NCBI RefSeq assembly: GCF_900112155.1
Contig: NZ_FOKQ01000004.1
Span: forward strand, 1-64,000
From: Hominimerdicola alba
Lineage (GTDB): Bacteria > Bacillota > Clostridia > Oscillospirales > Ruminococcaceae
Reading direction: 5' to 3'
DNA: 64,000 bases
Under the pieces are notes generated by a model. That model worked only from the letters and a program-made list of their open reading frames with translations. It was not told the DNA's origin and searched no databases. Positions 8,978 to 17,888 of this stretch are shown here, piece after piece. Numbering within the stretch: the first letter of the stretch is position 1; every line of letters starts with the position of its first letter. The translations under genes and the position numbers were made by a program.

Positions 8978-9080
8978 GGTTATCCCGCTGCCACACCATT
9001 ATAAACTATAGTTGACTTATCAGCGCAAATAATATTTATTATTGTACCGGCGTATGAAGTGATGTGCTAAAGGGATAGCC
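8978..9080. repeat. MITE-like element, copy 1
   Basis: This 103-bp unit starts GGTTATCCCGCTGCCACACCA and ends in the inverted counterpart ATGTGCTAAAGGGATAGCC, giving imperfect terminal inverted repeats of about 25 bases. The same ends recur at 35089-35233, and a single end recurs at 22632-22662. It has no coding capacity. It lies in the coaX leader and stops 24 bases before the start codon. Confidence 0.65.
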
Positions 9081-9104
9081 ATTGATAAACAAGGAGGCAT
9101 ACCA

Positions 9105-9869
9105 ATGCTTTTAGCAATAGACGTAGGCAATACAAATATAGTTCTCGGCTGTATCGAGGACGACAAAATACTTTTCTGCGAGAGGATATACACCAATCAG
9201 CTCGCCACCGACCTTGAATATGCCGCAAATATCAAGACCGCCATGGAGATGCACGATATCCACCCCGATAAGATAGACGGCGCCATAATATCTTCCGTCG
9301 TTCCCACCATCACCGCGACTTTCTCCGCGGCTGTACGCAAGCTCATAGGCGTTAAACCAATGGTGATAGGTCCCGGGCTGAAAACAGGGCTCTCCATCGT
9401 GATAGATAACCCCGCCCAGCTGGGCAGCGACCTTGTTGTCGATGCCGTTGCAGGTATCAACGAGTACCCCGCCCCCATGATAATAATAGATATGGGCACA
9501 GCTACCACCCTTTCCGTCATCGACGAAAATAAGCGGTACCTCGGCGGAATGATAGTAACAGGCATGGCAGTTTCGTCCGAAGCCCTCATTTCCCGCACGG
9601 CACAGCTGCCGAAATTCGCATTTGAAAAGCCAAAGCACGTAATAGGCACCAATACCGTTGACTGCCTTAAAAGCGGTCTTATGTACTCCAATGCAGGCGC
9701 TATCGACGGCATGGTAGAGCGCATCGAAGAAGAGCTGGGACAGAAATGCACGGTAATAGCCACAGGCGGGCTCGCGGGCACAGTAGTACCTCTCTGTCGC
9801 AGGGATATCATCCTTGATGAAGACCTGCTTTTGAAAGGTCTGAACGTTATTTATAAGAAAAATATCTGA
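9105..9869 (+). CDS. coaX: Type III pantothenate kinase
   Basis: The 254-residue protein phosphorylates pantothenate in the first step of coenzyme A synthesis. It begins with the family motif LLAIDVGNTNIVLG (phosphate binding). It carries the central IIIDMGTATTLSV motif and GGMIVTGMAVSSEAL. Its length matches CoaX proteins (about 255). AAGGAGG lies 11 bases before ATG 9105, after a MITE-like insertion. The ECF S component upstream suggests coupled import and phosphorylation of the vitamin. Fragment 9893-9970 of the dispersed repeat follows the stop. Confidence 0.95.
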   Translation: MLLAIDVGNTNIVLGCIEDDKILFCERIYTNQLATDLEYAANIKTAMEMHDIHPDKIDGAIISSVVPTITATFSAAVRKLIGVKPMVIGPGLKTGLSIVIDNPAQLGSDLVVDAVAGINEYPAPMIIIDMGTATTLSVIDENKRYLGGMIVTGMAVSSEALISRTAQLPKFAFEKPKHVIGTNTVDCLKSGLMYSNAGAIDGMVERIEEELGQKCTVIATGGLAGTVVPLCRRDIILDEDLLLKGLNVIYKKNI

Positions 9870-9892
9870 AACAATAAACCGGCGGAAAACCA

Positions 9893-9970
9893 CCAATAGG
9901 GAGCTTTTGCTAAAATCAAACGCGGCAACAAACCTGCGCATCAGACTAACTATAACGCGAACTGAGCTTT
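9893..9970. repeat. Fragment of the dispersed foldback repeat
   Basis: It contains GAGCTTTTGCTAAAATCAAA, then ACGCGGCAACAAACCTGCG and CGCGAACTGAGCTTT. This matches the left arm of the large copy at 25729-26474. It lies 24 bases past the coaX stop. Confidence 0.75.
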
Positions 9971-10050
9971 ATCTGACTAGCGCAAAAGAAGTAATCTATC
10001 CATACCAAAACAACTGATACAGACGATACAGCGGGTCATAATAATAGTAT

Positions 10051-10093
10051 TAAAGCCATCGAACTGCATTTCAATTGACATTCGATGGCTTTA
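10051..10093 (+). terminator. 13-bp inverted repeat, possible terminator of coaX
   Basis: TAAAGCCATCGAA and TTCGATGGCTTTA are perfect inverted copies separated by 17 bases. The T tract after them is short. The rest of 9971-10244 shows no gene. Confidence 0.5.
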
Positions 10094-10244
10094 ATGTTTT
10101 CTGTTATCATCACCCTAATCACATTAATAATTACTCACTAAAACATTGTTAAGAAAAAAGTAAGATAATTTCATGCTTATCAAGCTAATTAATCTATTCT
10201 TATATGTATACTGCACTATTATTTTGATATTTGTATATGTACTA

Positions 10245-10273
10245 TTGACATTATATGTGATTGGTGATATACT
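10245..10273 (+). promoter_or_regulatory. Promoter of the bacteriocin-like cassette
   Basis: TTGACA (10245-10250) and TATACT (10268-10273) are spaced by 17 bases, 66 bases upstream of the first ATG of the cassette. Confidence 0.75.
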
Positions 10274-10338
10274 ATTTTAGTTAACAAATCATTCTTTTGC
10301 AAAGGAAAATAAATTAAATTTAGAGTTTAAAAGTTAAA

Positions 10339-10783
10339 ATGAAAAAAATAGGTGCAGCTATATGTGCTACAGCTGTATCAGTATCTATGATCACTGCAAT
10401 GCCTGTAAATGCAAAATCGTTATCCGGCTGGGGTTCTATAAGCGTAAAAAATATCTGACCCTGGAAAGTATTGTGTTTGTTCTGTCAATAAATCTGTGAA
10501 TAATACATCTGTTCATTGTGGAGATCTCTATGCTTTTACAACTTCATTTTTATTTGAAGATAGAGTAACAGCTGAAAACAAACCTGTTGAAAAAAGTTAT
10601 GGTTATTCCCCTCGATATAAAATGGATACCTGTACTGTTTCGATGTGGATAAACAGTAAAACATACCATGGTGATGATAAACCTGTGGATGATCTGTATT
10701 GGGATCCTTGTCAGGTTGGACCTAAAACTATGAAGGGTAAAACCATCAAAGTTTACGGTTATTATGAATACAAAAAAGCATAA
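10339..10783 (+). pseudogene. Secreted small protein (possible lactococcin-972-like precursor), frameshifted
   Basis: ATG 10339 opens a Sec-type signal peptide (KKIGAAICATAVSVSM..., likely cleaved after VNAKS or nearby), followed by GWGSISV. Translation then stops at TGA 10456-10458. The rest of the protein continues in the +1 frame without a stop from 10448 to TAA 10781-10783. Removing one A from the run GTAAAAAATATC restores SVKISDPGKYC and a precursor of about 147 residues. The mature part is cysteine-containing and rich in aromatic residues. The neighbours (membrane protein, large permease, ABC ATPase) are those of lactococcin-972-type systems, which is the basis for the role. No clear sequence match to lactococcin 972 is visible. 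The shift could be real decay, slippage in the A run, or a sequencing error. Confidence 0.6.
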
Positions 10784-10798
10784 ATAGAAACAATATGA

Positions 10799-10829
10799 TT
10801 CGGATACCGCTTAATAATGCGGTATCCGA
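10799..10829 (+). terminator. Stem-loop after the precursor gene
   Basis: TTCGGATACCGC pairs with GCGGTATCCGAA around a short AT loop. The downstream T tract is broken, so it may attenuate rather than end transcription into the membrane genes. Confidence 0.6.
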
Positions 10830-10856
10830 AATATATTTTTGGAAAAGGATAAATGG

Positions 10857-11495
10857 ATGGAAGAACATATATCTAAATACAGCAGTACAGCTGTAAACAT
10901 AAAAAAAACACGTTATAAAAAGAAGAAACTTGTCATCGTATTTTCGGTGATAATCATTTTGGGAATAGTTTTTGCGATATATAAATATCACAGACACCAA
11001 AAGTGGCTGGCTTATATGGATAGGTATTATTATCCTTTTATAGAAAAAAATAATATAGAAGATTATGAACAGGGCGATGTTGGGGTTGAAGCACATCTCA
11101 AATATGAATACAAAGGTGACTCTATCGACTTTTTAGTTTACAAACCAACAAAAGACAAATTTAATTTTCAAATATGTCTTATGTCAAACTGTGTAGTTAA
11201 CAAGAATGCCTGCTGGACAGTTTCCTCAAATGACTACATATATGCTTTTGATTTTTATGTCAAGGTTGATGAAGACGGTAATTGGGGATATCATGTTACA
11301 TCTAATTATTCAAGGAAAAGTGATGGCTATACCATTGACGCTTTATTCTTCGATATAGACGAGAACGGACATTATATACAAGATGACGACTTCCCGCTTA
11401 CAGCAAAGGATCGCGAGATCCTTGATGAGCTTCAGCCAGATATCAAAGAACTGTATGATGAGATGAGATATGTAATACTTGATGGTATCGTCTGA
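10857..11495 (+). CDS. Single-pass membrane protein of the bacteriocin-like cassette
   Basis: The 212-residue protein has a strongly basic N-terminus (KKTRYKKKK) and one membrane helix (about residues 27-45). A hydrophilic extracellular domain with few cysteines follows. I do not recognise the domain. Its place between the secreted peptide and the permease suggests an immunity, processing or accessory role. ATG 10857 has AAAAGGA 7 bases upstream and is preferred over TTG 10839. Confidence 0.65.
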   Translation: MEEHISKYSSTAVNIKKTRYKKKKLVIVFSVIIILGIVFAIYKYHRHQKWLAYMDRYYYPFIEKNNIEDYEQGDVGVEAHLKYEYKGDSIDFLVYKPTKDKFNFQICLMSNCVVNKNACWTVSSNDYIYAFDFYVKVDEDGNWGYHVTSNYSRKSDGYTIDALFFDIDENGHYIQDDDFPLTAKDREILDELQPDIKELYDEMRYVILDGIV

Positions 11496-11517
11496 CTTGT
11501 ATGGGAGGTCATAATAC

Positions 11518-13518
11518 TTGATTAAAATAATTAAATATACAGTTTTCGTTATGATGGCTGTGATATTCATCATATTCTGTGCTGAGCCTGCATATTATTA
11601 CTTATATGATAATGTCAGTGAAAAAATGAACTGTATTTCACTTGATTATTGCTATGATACTGAACAGATAGAAAATGATATTGCAGAGACATTTAAAAAG
11701 TATGATGTCCGTGCATTTTATATTATAAATGAAGAAGCAGATACTGATAATGATATCTGGGTCTGTGTAAATTCGAGTGAAGATGAGATAAAAAAATATC
11801 TTGGTTTACATGACTGTACTTATAATACAATAATAAGCGGCAGACATTCTTTGATAATAACAGATAAGAGCGAAGCTAAAAATATTGTATCAAGAGATTA
11901 TTCGTTATATGATATATACTTTTATTCAGACGAAAATACAGCGTATAAGTTATGCGATGAGCTTTCGGAAAAATACAAATTTTCTTTAAGTCTTCCTCAA
12001 AAAGCAGAAGATCACACAACTGTAATATGGATAATATGTACATCGCTGGTATTGTTGATGTCGATATACGATGTTTTTGAATCCAAGAAAGAGGTCTGCA
12101 TCAAACTGACACTTGGCAACAGTCTTATCAGACAGATCGCAGTTATCGTTCTGAAAGATTCGATCGTCTTTACAATAACGGCTCTGCTGACAGGGTTATT
12201 GTTGTATAATATTACGGCAGTAACAATGATAATAAATACGTATGTCATATTTGTTCTGAGTATATGTCTTATGAATGGGCTGATCTTTTTCAGCCTCTAC
12301 CTTACTGATGTATGTTCGACCCTGAAAAGCGAGAACGGTGCAGCCGGTTATATATATATCAATTATATTTTGAAAGTTGCATCATGTGCAGTACTGATAT
12401 TTATGCTTAGCTTGACAGACATTTTCTCTCAGCAGTTAGAAGAACAAAAATGTGCAGAAGATTTTGGCGAGATGTCAAGAAATATATCGTATGTGACAAT
12501 GTATGGCAGTCCTTTGTGGACTTCAATGGAACAAGAGTTATATGAACAAAGCTCTTTTGATCCTGAAGATGACCGACTTGGACAGCTTAATGACAAAAGG
12601 AAAGCAGACCAGAAAAAACTTATCAGCTGTATGGATAAGAAGTATGGTGTATTCTTTATGGGTGACATAATGTCATATTCCAAAAAAGCACCTAATAACG
12701 GATACAGCTATAATGTGCTTCTGGCATCAGATATGATGGGAGAGTATATTGAAAAACAAACGGGGATAGTTCCTGAACACGAGGGTGTGACAATCTATTT
12801 GCCAAGCAATTACTCCAATACTCAGCGTAGTATAGTGGATGAATGGCTTGACAATAAAAGTTCGGAATACACTTTTGATGTAACATGGAAAAACTATGAT
12901 AAGGCCATGTTTATGGGTACAGACCTTTTAGTAAAAGAACGTCTTGGTTCAAATCTGATCCTTAATGTGACTGATTCTCCTGTAATAGTGTATGCAGCTC
13001 ACTCCGCTAATTTTGATTATTTTGGCAGACAAAGCTTTTTTGTGGCGGCTGACAGAAAAGCAGCTGAATCAGTACGCAAAAGCAGCATGATAGTATCGCT
13101 GATGACAGAGTCTGTACCATGCAGTTCGGTTGTAAGAGATCATGTCAGAAAAGACTCATCCATTATAATACTTTTCATACTAATGAATGTTTCAGCGTTT
13201 GTGTATTATCTTGCTATCGTTATAAGTACACTTACCGTAGATATAAACGTTCACAAAAGAGATCGTGCTGTATCGAAAATACTGGGCAAAGGCATGGTAT
13301 CACGGTATCTTGGTCTGATGCTGGCTTTTGTAGGGACACTTTCAGTTTCAGCATTGATAGTATATATGGTGATAGCCAAGGTCGGTCTTGCTTCACAAAG
13401 ATCATTGATGATATCGGTGCCGATACTATTCACATTGGAAATGTCAGCATTGATCATTTCTTCAAAGCTTGACGAAAAACGCAACACACTTAAAGAATTA
13501 AAAGGAGGCGCACTATGA
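11518..13518 (+). CDS. Bacteriocin-associated integral membrane protein / FtsX-like permease
   Basis: The 666-residue protein has an N-terminal membrane segment, a first extracellular domain (about 25-160) and a block of helices (about 165-315). A second extracellular domain (about 320-550) is followed by a final group of about three helices. This is the layout of the large membrane protein found with lactococcin-972-type ABC systems and of MacB/FtsX-like permeases. The HKRDRAVSKILGKGM segment resembles the coupling region before the last helices of FtsX proteins. GGGAGGT lies 8 bases before the TTG start at 11518, so TTG initiation is supported. The stop overlaps the ATPase start (ATGA), which implies a joint transporter complex. 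Confidence 0.72.
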   Translation: MIKIIKYTVFVMMAVIFIIFCAEPAYYYLYDNVSEKMNCISLDYCYDTEQIENDIAETFKKYDVRAFYIINEEADTDNDIWVCVNSSEDEIKKYLGLHDCTYNTIISGRHSLIITDKSEAKNIVSRDYSLYDIYFYSDENTAYKLCDELSEKYKFSLSLPQKAEDHTTVIWIICTSLVLLMSIYDVFESKKEVCIKLTLGNSLIRQIAVIVLKDSIVFTITALLTGLLLYNITAVTMIINTYVIFVLSICLMNGLIFFSLYLTDVCSTLKSENGAAGYIYINYILKVASCAVLIFMLSLTDIFSQQLEEQKCAEDFGEMSRNISYVTMYGSPLWTSMEQELYEQSSFDPEDDRLGQLNDKRKADQKKLISCMDKKYGVFFMGDIMSYSKKAPNNGYSYNVLLASDMMGEYIEKQTGIVPEHEGVTIYLPSNYSNTQRSIVDEWLDNKSSEYTFDVTWKNYDKAMFMGTDLLVKERLGSNLILNVTDSPVIVYAAHSANFDYFGRQSFFVAADRKAAESVRKSSMIVSLMTESVPCSSVVRDHVRKDSSIIILFILMNVSAFVYYLAIVISTLTVDINVHKRDRAVSKILGKGMVSRYLGLMLAFVGTLSVSALIVYMVIAKVGLASQRSLMISVPILFTLEMSALIISSKLDEKRNTLKELKGGAL

Positions 13519-14132
13519 TAGAACTGAAAGATGTCACAAAAGCATTTGGTACGAATATCCTTTTCAGTGGTCTGACGTTTGATATAAAAGACGGTGAGTT
13601 TGTAGTTTTTTCTGGCAAGAGCGGCTGCGGAAAAAGCACGATGCTGAATATGATCGGCGGTATTGAAAAAGTCACAAACGGCAGTATAATCGTTGACGGA
13701 ATGGATATAACCAAGAATTACAACAGAGTAAAGTATTTCAGTGAAAAGGTGGGCTTCCTGTTTCAGAATTTTGCCCTCAGTGAGAACAAAACAGTGCTAA
13801 AAAATCTTGAAATGGTCGCAAAGAAAAACAGGACAGAAGTTTCAATCGATGAAGCACTCAGAGAAGTCGGTTTACTCTCTAAAAAGAACGAAAAAGTGTT
13901 TACGCTTTCGGGCGGTGAGCAGCAGCGTGTCGCACTGGCAAGACTTATGATAAAGAAGTGCGATATAATCCTTGCCGATGAACCTACGGGATCTCTGGAC
14001 AAGGATAATGCGAACACTGTCATCGATATACTGAAAAAGCTTAATGAAAAAGGCAAAACAGTCATCATGGTAACTCATGACGAGGACTTGAAAAAAGTCG
14101 GAAAACGTGTGATTGTGCTTGATAATGCATAA
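13515..14132 (+). CDS. ABC transporter ATP-binding protein, bacteriocin export (lactococcin-972 group)
   Basis: The 205-residue ATPase has Walker A (SGKSGCGKST), Q-loop (LFQNFAL), signature (LSGGEQQRVALARLM), Walker B with catalytic glutamate (IILADEPTG) and H-loop (VTHDEDL). It is of the short MacB/LolD type that pairs with FtsX-like permeases. Its ATG overlaps the permease stop codon by four bases. Its job is probably to drive export of, or resistance to, the cassette peptide. A terminator follows at 14181-14206. Confidence 0.9.
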   Translation: MIELKDVTKAFGTNILFSGLTFDIKDGEFVVFSGKSGCGKSTMLNMIGGIEKVTNGSIIVDGMDITKNYNRVKYFSEKVGFLFQNFALSENKTVLKNLEMVAKKNRTEVSIDEALREVGLLSKKNEKVFTLSGGEQQRVALARLMIKKCDIILADEPTGSLDKDNANTVIDILKKLNEKGKTVIMVTHDEDLKKVGKRVIVLDNA

Positions 14133-14180
14133 TGTGATACTTACAGCTGATTGATTCATTAATATACTAAAATGATTTTG

Positions 14181-14206
14181 AAAAGAGCCTCTATGTGGGC
14201 TCTTTT
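14181..14206 (+). terminator. Intrinsic terminator of the bacteriocin-like cassette
   Basis: AAAAGAGCC pairs with GGCTCTTTT and the sequence continues CTTTATG. Confidence 0.85.
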
Positions 14207-14389
14207 CTTTATGCAATAAAAAAACAAATTTTCGATAAGCTATTGATAAATCAGAATATTCGTGCTATAAGCTGTTACGTAACCGAACGTATGTATATAT
14301 CGAGATTGATCCAAACCGAAAGGAGGCGTATAACCATAATATATCATTTCAACGTCAAAATGTTCACAAGAACGAGTAGCTTTGTAATA

Positions 14390-14720
14390 TCATTTCTCGT
14401 TCAAACTCAGCAAAACCAGTAAAGATAATGCGTACTTATCATTGAACATGAAGTAGTCATTTTTGAATTCAAAATGATCGGGACTACATAGCATTTTCTT
14501 GGATTCTCTTACAAATTCCTCTAGTGAAAGAAAAGCACTCCGGAGGCTTCCTAGATTAAGCGTTATTTTCGCTGATTCAAACCTGGACGAACAGTTGCTG
14601 AAAATCAAATCTTTAATTACCGCTTTGTATCAACAAAAGTTATTTATAACCGTATTCAACGATGTGTTCTTTACAAAAAACAAATATCTTATTTTTAAAA
14701 TCTTTACAAATGCCTCTTGA
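14390..14720 (-). pseudogene. Possible remnant of an unidentified gene
   Basis: A minus-strand frame ending at 14390 reads like real protein for about 72 residues, from IFSNCSSRFESAK to the LLSLNEK end. Upstream it runs into a TGA after YKAVIKDL. Another short coding-like piece lies beyond in a different register. No ribosome site supports the internal start. It is best taken as a decayed gene. The rest of 14207-14389 shows nothing recognisable. Confidence 0.35.
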
Positions 14721-14768
14721 CAAAGTGTAACGTAATCGATATAATTGTATACATAGTAGTTATACAAT
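14717..14768 (+). promoter_or_regulatory. Promoter and palindromic GntR operator
   Basis: TTGACA (14717-14722) and TATAAT (14740-14745) are spaced by 17 bases. A palindrome, ATTGTATA (14744-14751) and TATACAAT (14761-14768) with a 9-base spacer, overlaps the -10 and the expected start of transcription. That position fits repression by the GntR regulator encoded next. Confidence 0.85.
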
Positions 14769-14838
14769 TTAGACTTTGATGTTACAGTCCGGAATGTAGA
14801 TCAAAGTGATATGACCACAAGGAGTGCACGAGTAAATT

Positions 14839-15213
14839 ATGAATATCAACATCAGTAACTCATCGGGTGAACCTATCTATTTGCAGATAGCGAACCAGAT
14901 AAAGACGCTGATACTTGAAGGAAAGATCGGTGAGGGTGAAGCGCTGCCATCAATGCGTCTCCTCGCTACTGAACTTCGTATCAGCTTCATGACAACAAAA
15001 CGAGCCTACGAAGAGCTTGAACGAGATGGCTTTATCGAGTCATATACGGGCAGGGGTTCTTTTGTTAAGGCTCAGAATATGGAGATATATCGTGAGGAGC
15101 AGATCAAACGTGTGGAGTCTCTGCTTATGGAGGCAAGTGATACAGCACGCAAGGTAGGTATCACGATGGAGGAGCTTCATGAGCTTCTTGACCTGGTAAA
15201 TGGAGGAGAATAA
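14839..15213 (+). CDS. GntR family transcriptional regulator, YtrA-like
   Basis: The 124-residue protein has the N-terminal GntR winged helix (PIYLQIANQIKTLILEGKIGEGEALPSMRLLATEL...TTKRAYEELERDGFIESYTGRGSFV). A short helical tail (about 75-124) follows, with no large effector domain. This is the YtrA subfamily, which usually controls a linked ABC transporter. The palindrome at 14744-14768 is the likely target, giving autoregulation of the whole operon. The next gene begins 2 bases after its stop, so translation is probably coupled. Confidence 0.92.
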   Translation: MNINISNSSGEPIYLQIANQIKTLILEGKIGEGEALPSMRLLATELRISFMTTKRAYEELERDGFIESYTGRGSFVKAQNMEIYREEQIKRVESLLMEASDTARKVGITMEELHELLDLVNGGE

Positions 15214-15214
15214 A

Positions 15215-16096
15215 ATGAATGAGTATGAAAACGCCATAGAAGTACATGGTGTGAGCAAGAATTATAAGGACTTCGGTCTGGATAATATCAGCTTTGATGT
15301 CCCTAAAGGCTGTATAATGGGATTTATAGGACAAAATGGTGCGGGCAAGACCACCACAATACGCAGTATGCTGAATATCACCAAGATCGACAGCGGAGAG
15401 ATACGTCTGCTGGGACTTGACCATGTGCAGGACGAAGCAGAGATAAAAAAGCGTATAGCTGTAGTTTTTGACGATCTGCCTTTTCACGATATGTTCACAG
15501 CGAAGGATATAGCAAAGATATTTGAAGGAATGTATCCGGAATGGAACAATATTGTTTATTGTAATTACATCAATCGTTTTGAATTGCCTTACGATAAGAA
15601 GATAGGTAAGTTTTCAAAGGGCATGAAAATGAAACTCCAGATAGCCTGTGCGCTGTCCCATAATGCTGAGCTGCTCATAATGGACGAGGCGACAGCAGGT
15701 CTTGACCCTGTTGTGCGTGATGAGATTCTTCACATATTTATGGAGTATCTTCAGGACGGTGAGCGTTCTATACTCATGTCATCGCATATCACCTCAGATC
15801 TTGAAAAGATAGCGGATATGGTCACATTCATCAATAAAGGCAGGATACTTCTTACCGGATACAAAGACGATATCATCGAGCGCCACGGTATCATCAAGTG
15901 CGGCTTTGATAGAATGACAAAGATCGACCCTGATGATATCGTCAGCATACGTATGAATAACTTTGGTGCAGAGATCATGGTGAATAACAAGGAAAAGGCT
16001 CTCAGAGAGTGTTCTGACTGCGTGATCGACTCTGCAAGCATCGATGATATAATGCTGTTCTATGTTCACCGTTATGATAAGGAGTGGTTGATATGA
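15215..16096 (+). CDS. ABC transporter ATP-binding protein (YtrB-like)
   Basis: The 293-residue protein has Walker A (GQNGAGKTT) and a YtrB/BcrA-like signature (SKGMKMKLQIACAL). Walker B is LLIMDEATAGLDP, and the H-loop is MSSHITSDLEK. A C-terminal extension of about 80 residues is usual for this group. ATG 15215 has GGAGG 8 bases upstream and is preferred over ATG 15200 inside the regulator gene. Its stop overlaps the next start (ATGA). Homologous operons respond to cell-wall stress or export unknown substrates; the substrate here cannot be read. Confidence 0.92.
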   Translation: MNEYENAIEVHGVSKNYKDFGLDNISFDVPKGCIMGFIGQNGAGKTTTIRSMLNITKIDSGEIRLLGLDHVQDEAEIKKRIAVVFDDLPFHDMFTAKDIAKIFEGMYPEWNNIVYCNYINRFELPYDKKIGKFSKGMKMKLQIACALSHNAELLIMDEATAGLDPVVRDEILHIFMEYLQDGERSILMSSHITSDLEKIADMVTFINKGRILLTGYKDDIIERHGIIKCGFDRMTKIDPDDIVSIRMNNFGAEIMVNNKEKALRECSDCVIDSASIDDIMLFYVHRYDKEWLI

Positions 16097-16842
16097 GAAT
16101 GTACCGTTCATTGATATTCAGAAGCTTCAGGATGAAACGGGTCAGAAATAGATTATTTATATTTTTGATACTATTACTGGATGCTTTCTTTTCATTAATG
16201 TCTTTGGTTTTTTCTGATGACCCGTCTAAAATTAAAGATAACGTGATGATGTTCTGTGTTTTTTCTTTTATGTTGGCGATGCTTTGCGGTATGATCGCAG
16301 GTGCAAATAACGGCGTTTACAGAATGGATGCCAATACAGGCTGGAACCAGTATATCCGGGTGCTGCCGCCAACTCCTCTACAGCAGGCAGTTGCAGATCT
16401 TTTGATAAAGCTGATCTACATATTGATATATGGCACGATCATAATGGTATATGCGGACTTTTCCGATGATCATACAGGTCTGCATCTGATGAGTTATGTG
16501 ATGAATATATTCCTGTTTTTTGCCACGATATTTGTTATAATCGATACGGTATACTGCTTTGTCGTCATGTTCTCTAAAAACAGATCACAGCTGGAGATAA
16601 TGGGTCTTTCTGCTATAGTATGCGGTGTAATTATAATAATCAAACTATGCAAATTGATAGGCAACATACGTATGTATTCACCCGTACCGCCTGATCATCC
16701 TTTATACGGCAGTTCATATTACATATTTGCATCATATGTTGGTTCGGGAAAGGTAACTGCCGTTGCTGTATCATCCTTTGTGATCTCCCTTGGATTGTAT
16801 TTCCTGACATTGTGGCGTATGCATGAAAGGAGAGAGCCGTAA
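16093..16842 (+). CDS. ABC-2 type permease 1 of the YtrA-controlled operon
   Basis: The 249-residue protein has six predicted membrane segments and a basic N-terminus. It has no recognisable conserved motif beyond the ABC-2 layout. The start at 16093 overlaps the ATPase stop. Its own stop overlaps the next start by one base, so the two permeases probably form a heterodimer with the ATPase. Confidence 0.82.
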   Translation: MRMYRSLIFRSFRMKRVRNRLFIFLILLLDAFFSLMSLVFSDDPSKIKDNVMMFCVFSFMLAMLCGMIAGANNGVYRMDANTGWNQYIRVLPPTPLQQAVADLLIKLIYILIYGTIIMVYADFSDDHTGLHLMSYVMNIFLFFATIFVIIDTVYCFVVMFSKNRSQLEIMGLSAIVCGVIIIIKLCKLIGNIRMYSPVPPDHPLYGSSYYIFASYVGSGKVTAVAVSSFVISLGLYFLTLWRMHERREP

Positions 16843-17531
16843 TGAAAGGTCTTGTTTATAAGGAATGGAAACAGAACCATCGGTTCATCCTTTCTATTAT
16901 ACTCTGCGCTATTGCACCGTTTGCCATGGTGCTGCTGCTGCAAGGTGAAAGTTCGGCCATGGTGTGCATCATAGGACTTATTATAGGATTTCTTGCGGCG
17001 GGTTCACTGCAGATGATGGTACTTAACGGTGATGACAGAAAGCTGTGGAGCTACTGGGTATCATCCACGGCTGATGGTTACAGAGGTTTTCTGCGTAATA
17101 AATATATAATGATATATGGTATGATCACGCTGTTTTTTATATCACTGAAGATCGCAGATATAGGCTACTGTGCTCTTCTCTATGATGCGGAACAAACTTA
17201 TGTAAGCAAGTTCATAGGCATTGCACTTCCCCTGTGCTTTGTGCAGATATTCCTTCGTGCGATAGATATTCCGTTTTATTATTTCTTCGGCAGAAAAATC
17301 GGAAGTGTCATAAAATGCATAATCATGTCAATAGATGCTTTTTTCCTTACGTTTTACCTTATTATGTATTCAGATAGTATGGGTAAATTGTTTGATCTCG
17401 GTCAGAGTTTGATAGCTGCTAAAAACATAACGCTAACGGTGATGTTTTTAGCTGCGCTTGCATTCTACTATTTATCTTACCGCCTAACTTGCCTGGTGTA
17501 TCTTAAAGGTGCAGAGCATTATGATCACTAA
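16842..17531 (+). CDS. ABC-2 type permease 2 of the YtrA-controlled operon
   Basis: The 229-residue protein has six predicted membrane segments. The opening MKGLVYKEWKQNHRFIL is typical of ABC-2 permease subunits, where a charged N-terminal helix precedes the first membrane span. It is the last gene of the operon, followed 14 bases later by a terminator. Confidence 0.82.
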   Translation: MKGLVYKEWKQNHRFILSIILCAIAPFAMVLLLQGESSAMVCIIGLIIGFLAAGSLQMMVLNGDDRKLWSYWVSSTADGYRGFLRNKYIMIYGMITLFFISLKIADIGYCALLYDAEQTYVSKFIGIALPLCFVQIFLRAIDIPFYYFFGRKIGSVIKCIIMSIDAFFLTFYLIMYSDSMGKLFDLGQSLIAAKNITLTVMFLAALAFYYLSYRLTCLVYLKGAEHYDH

Positions 17532-17545
17532 AAAACAATAATTTA

Positions 17546-17575
17546 AGCCGCCATCGTAATGATGGCGGCTGATTT
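17546..17575 (+). terminator. Intrinsic terminator of the GntR/ABC operon
   Basis: AGCCGCCATC pairs with GATGGCGGCT around GTAAT and is followed by GATTTTATT. Confidence 0.8.
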
Positions 17576-17753
17576 TATTGGGATTTTAAGTTTATCGGGC
17601 TGTTCGCTTTTTAAGAACAACAATGATGGACAGGTGCAATTATCTCAGGGTGCGCTTGAAAAGCTTGAAGATCAGGTTGATCCGTTAGTTGAAAAATATT
17701 TTAATGATAAATATGGAGTCAAGGCTGTTGTCACTAATAAAGGCGTATATTAA
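17559..17753 (+). pseudogene. Lipoprotein fragment
   Basis: A 64-residue frame starts inside the terminator stem and contains a lipobox (SLSGC) and a short charged region, then stops. The signal peptide lacks its basic N-terminus and no ribosome site is present. The beginning and end of an original lipoprotein gene are therefore probably lost. Confidence 0.45.
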
Positions 17754-17757
17754 TTTA

Positions 17758-17786
17758 TTGACATTCTATATTGAACATGATATACT
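17758..17786 (+). promoter_or_regulatory. Orphan promoter upstream of the toxin remnant
   Basis: TTGACA and TATACT are spaced by 17 bases. The only intact gene downstream is the SUKH protein at 18164, so this may now drive the immunity gene. About 100 bases after it show no gene. Confidence 0.6.
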
Positions 17787-17888
17787 AACTTTCACGCGTT
17801 ATAATTATAAGTGATTCGCCATGCAATTTCGGCATGATTGTTTATTCAGGATGGTTAAAATGAAGCACAAAAAACATTAAAGATTTAA

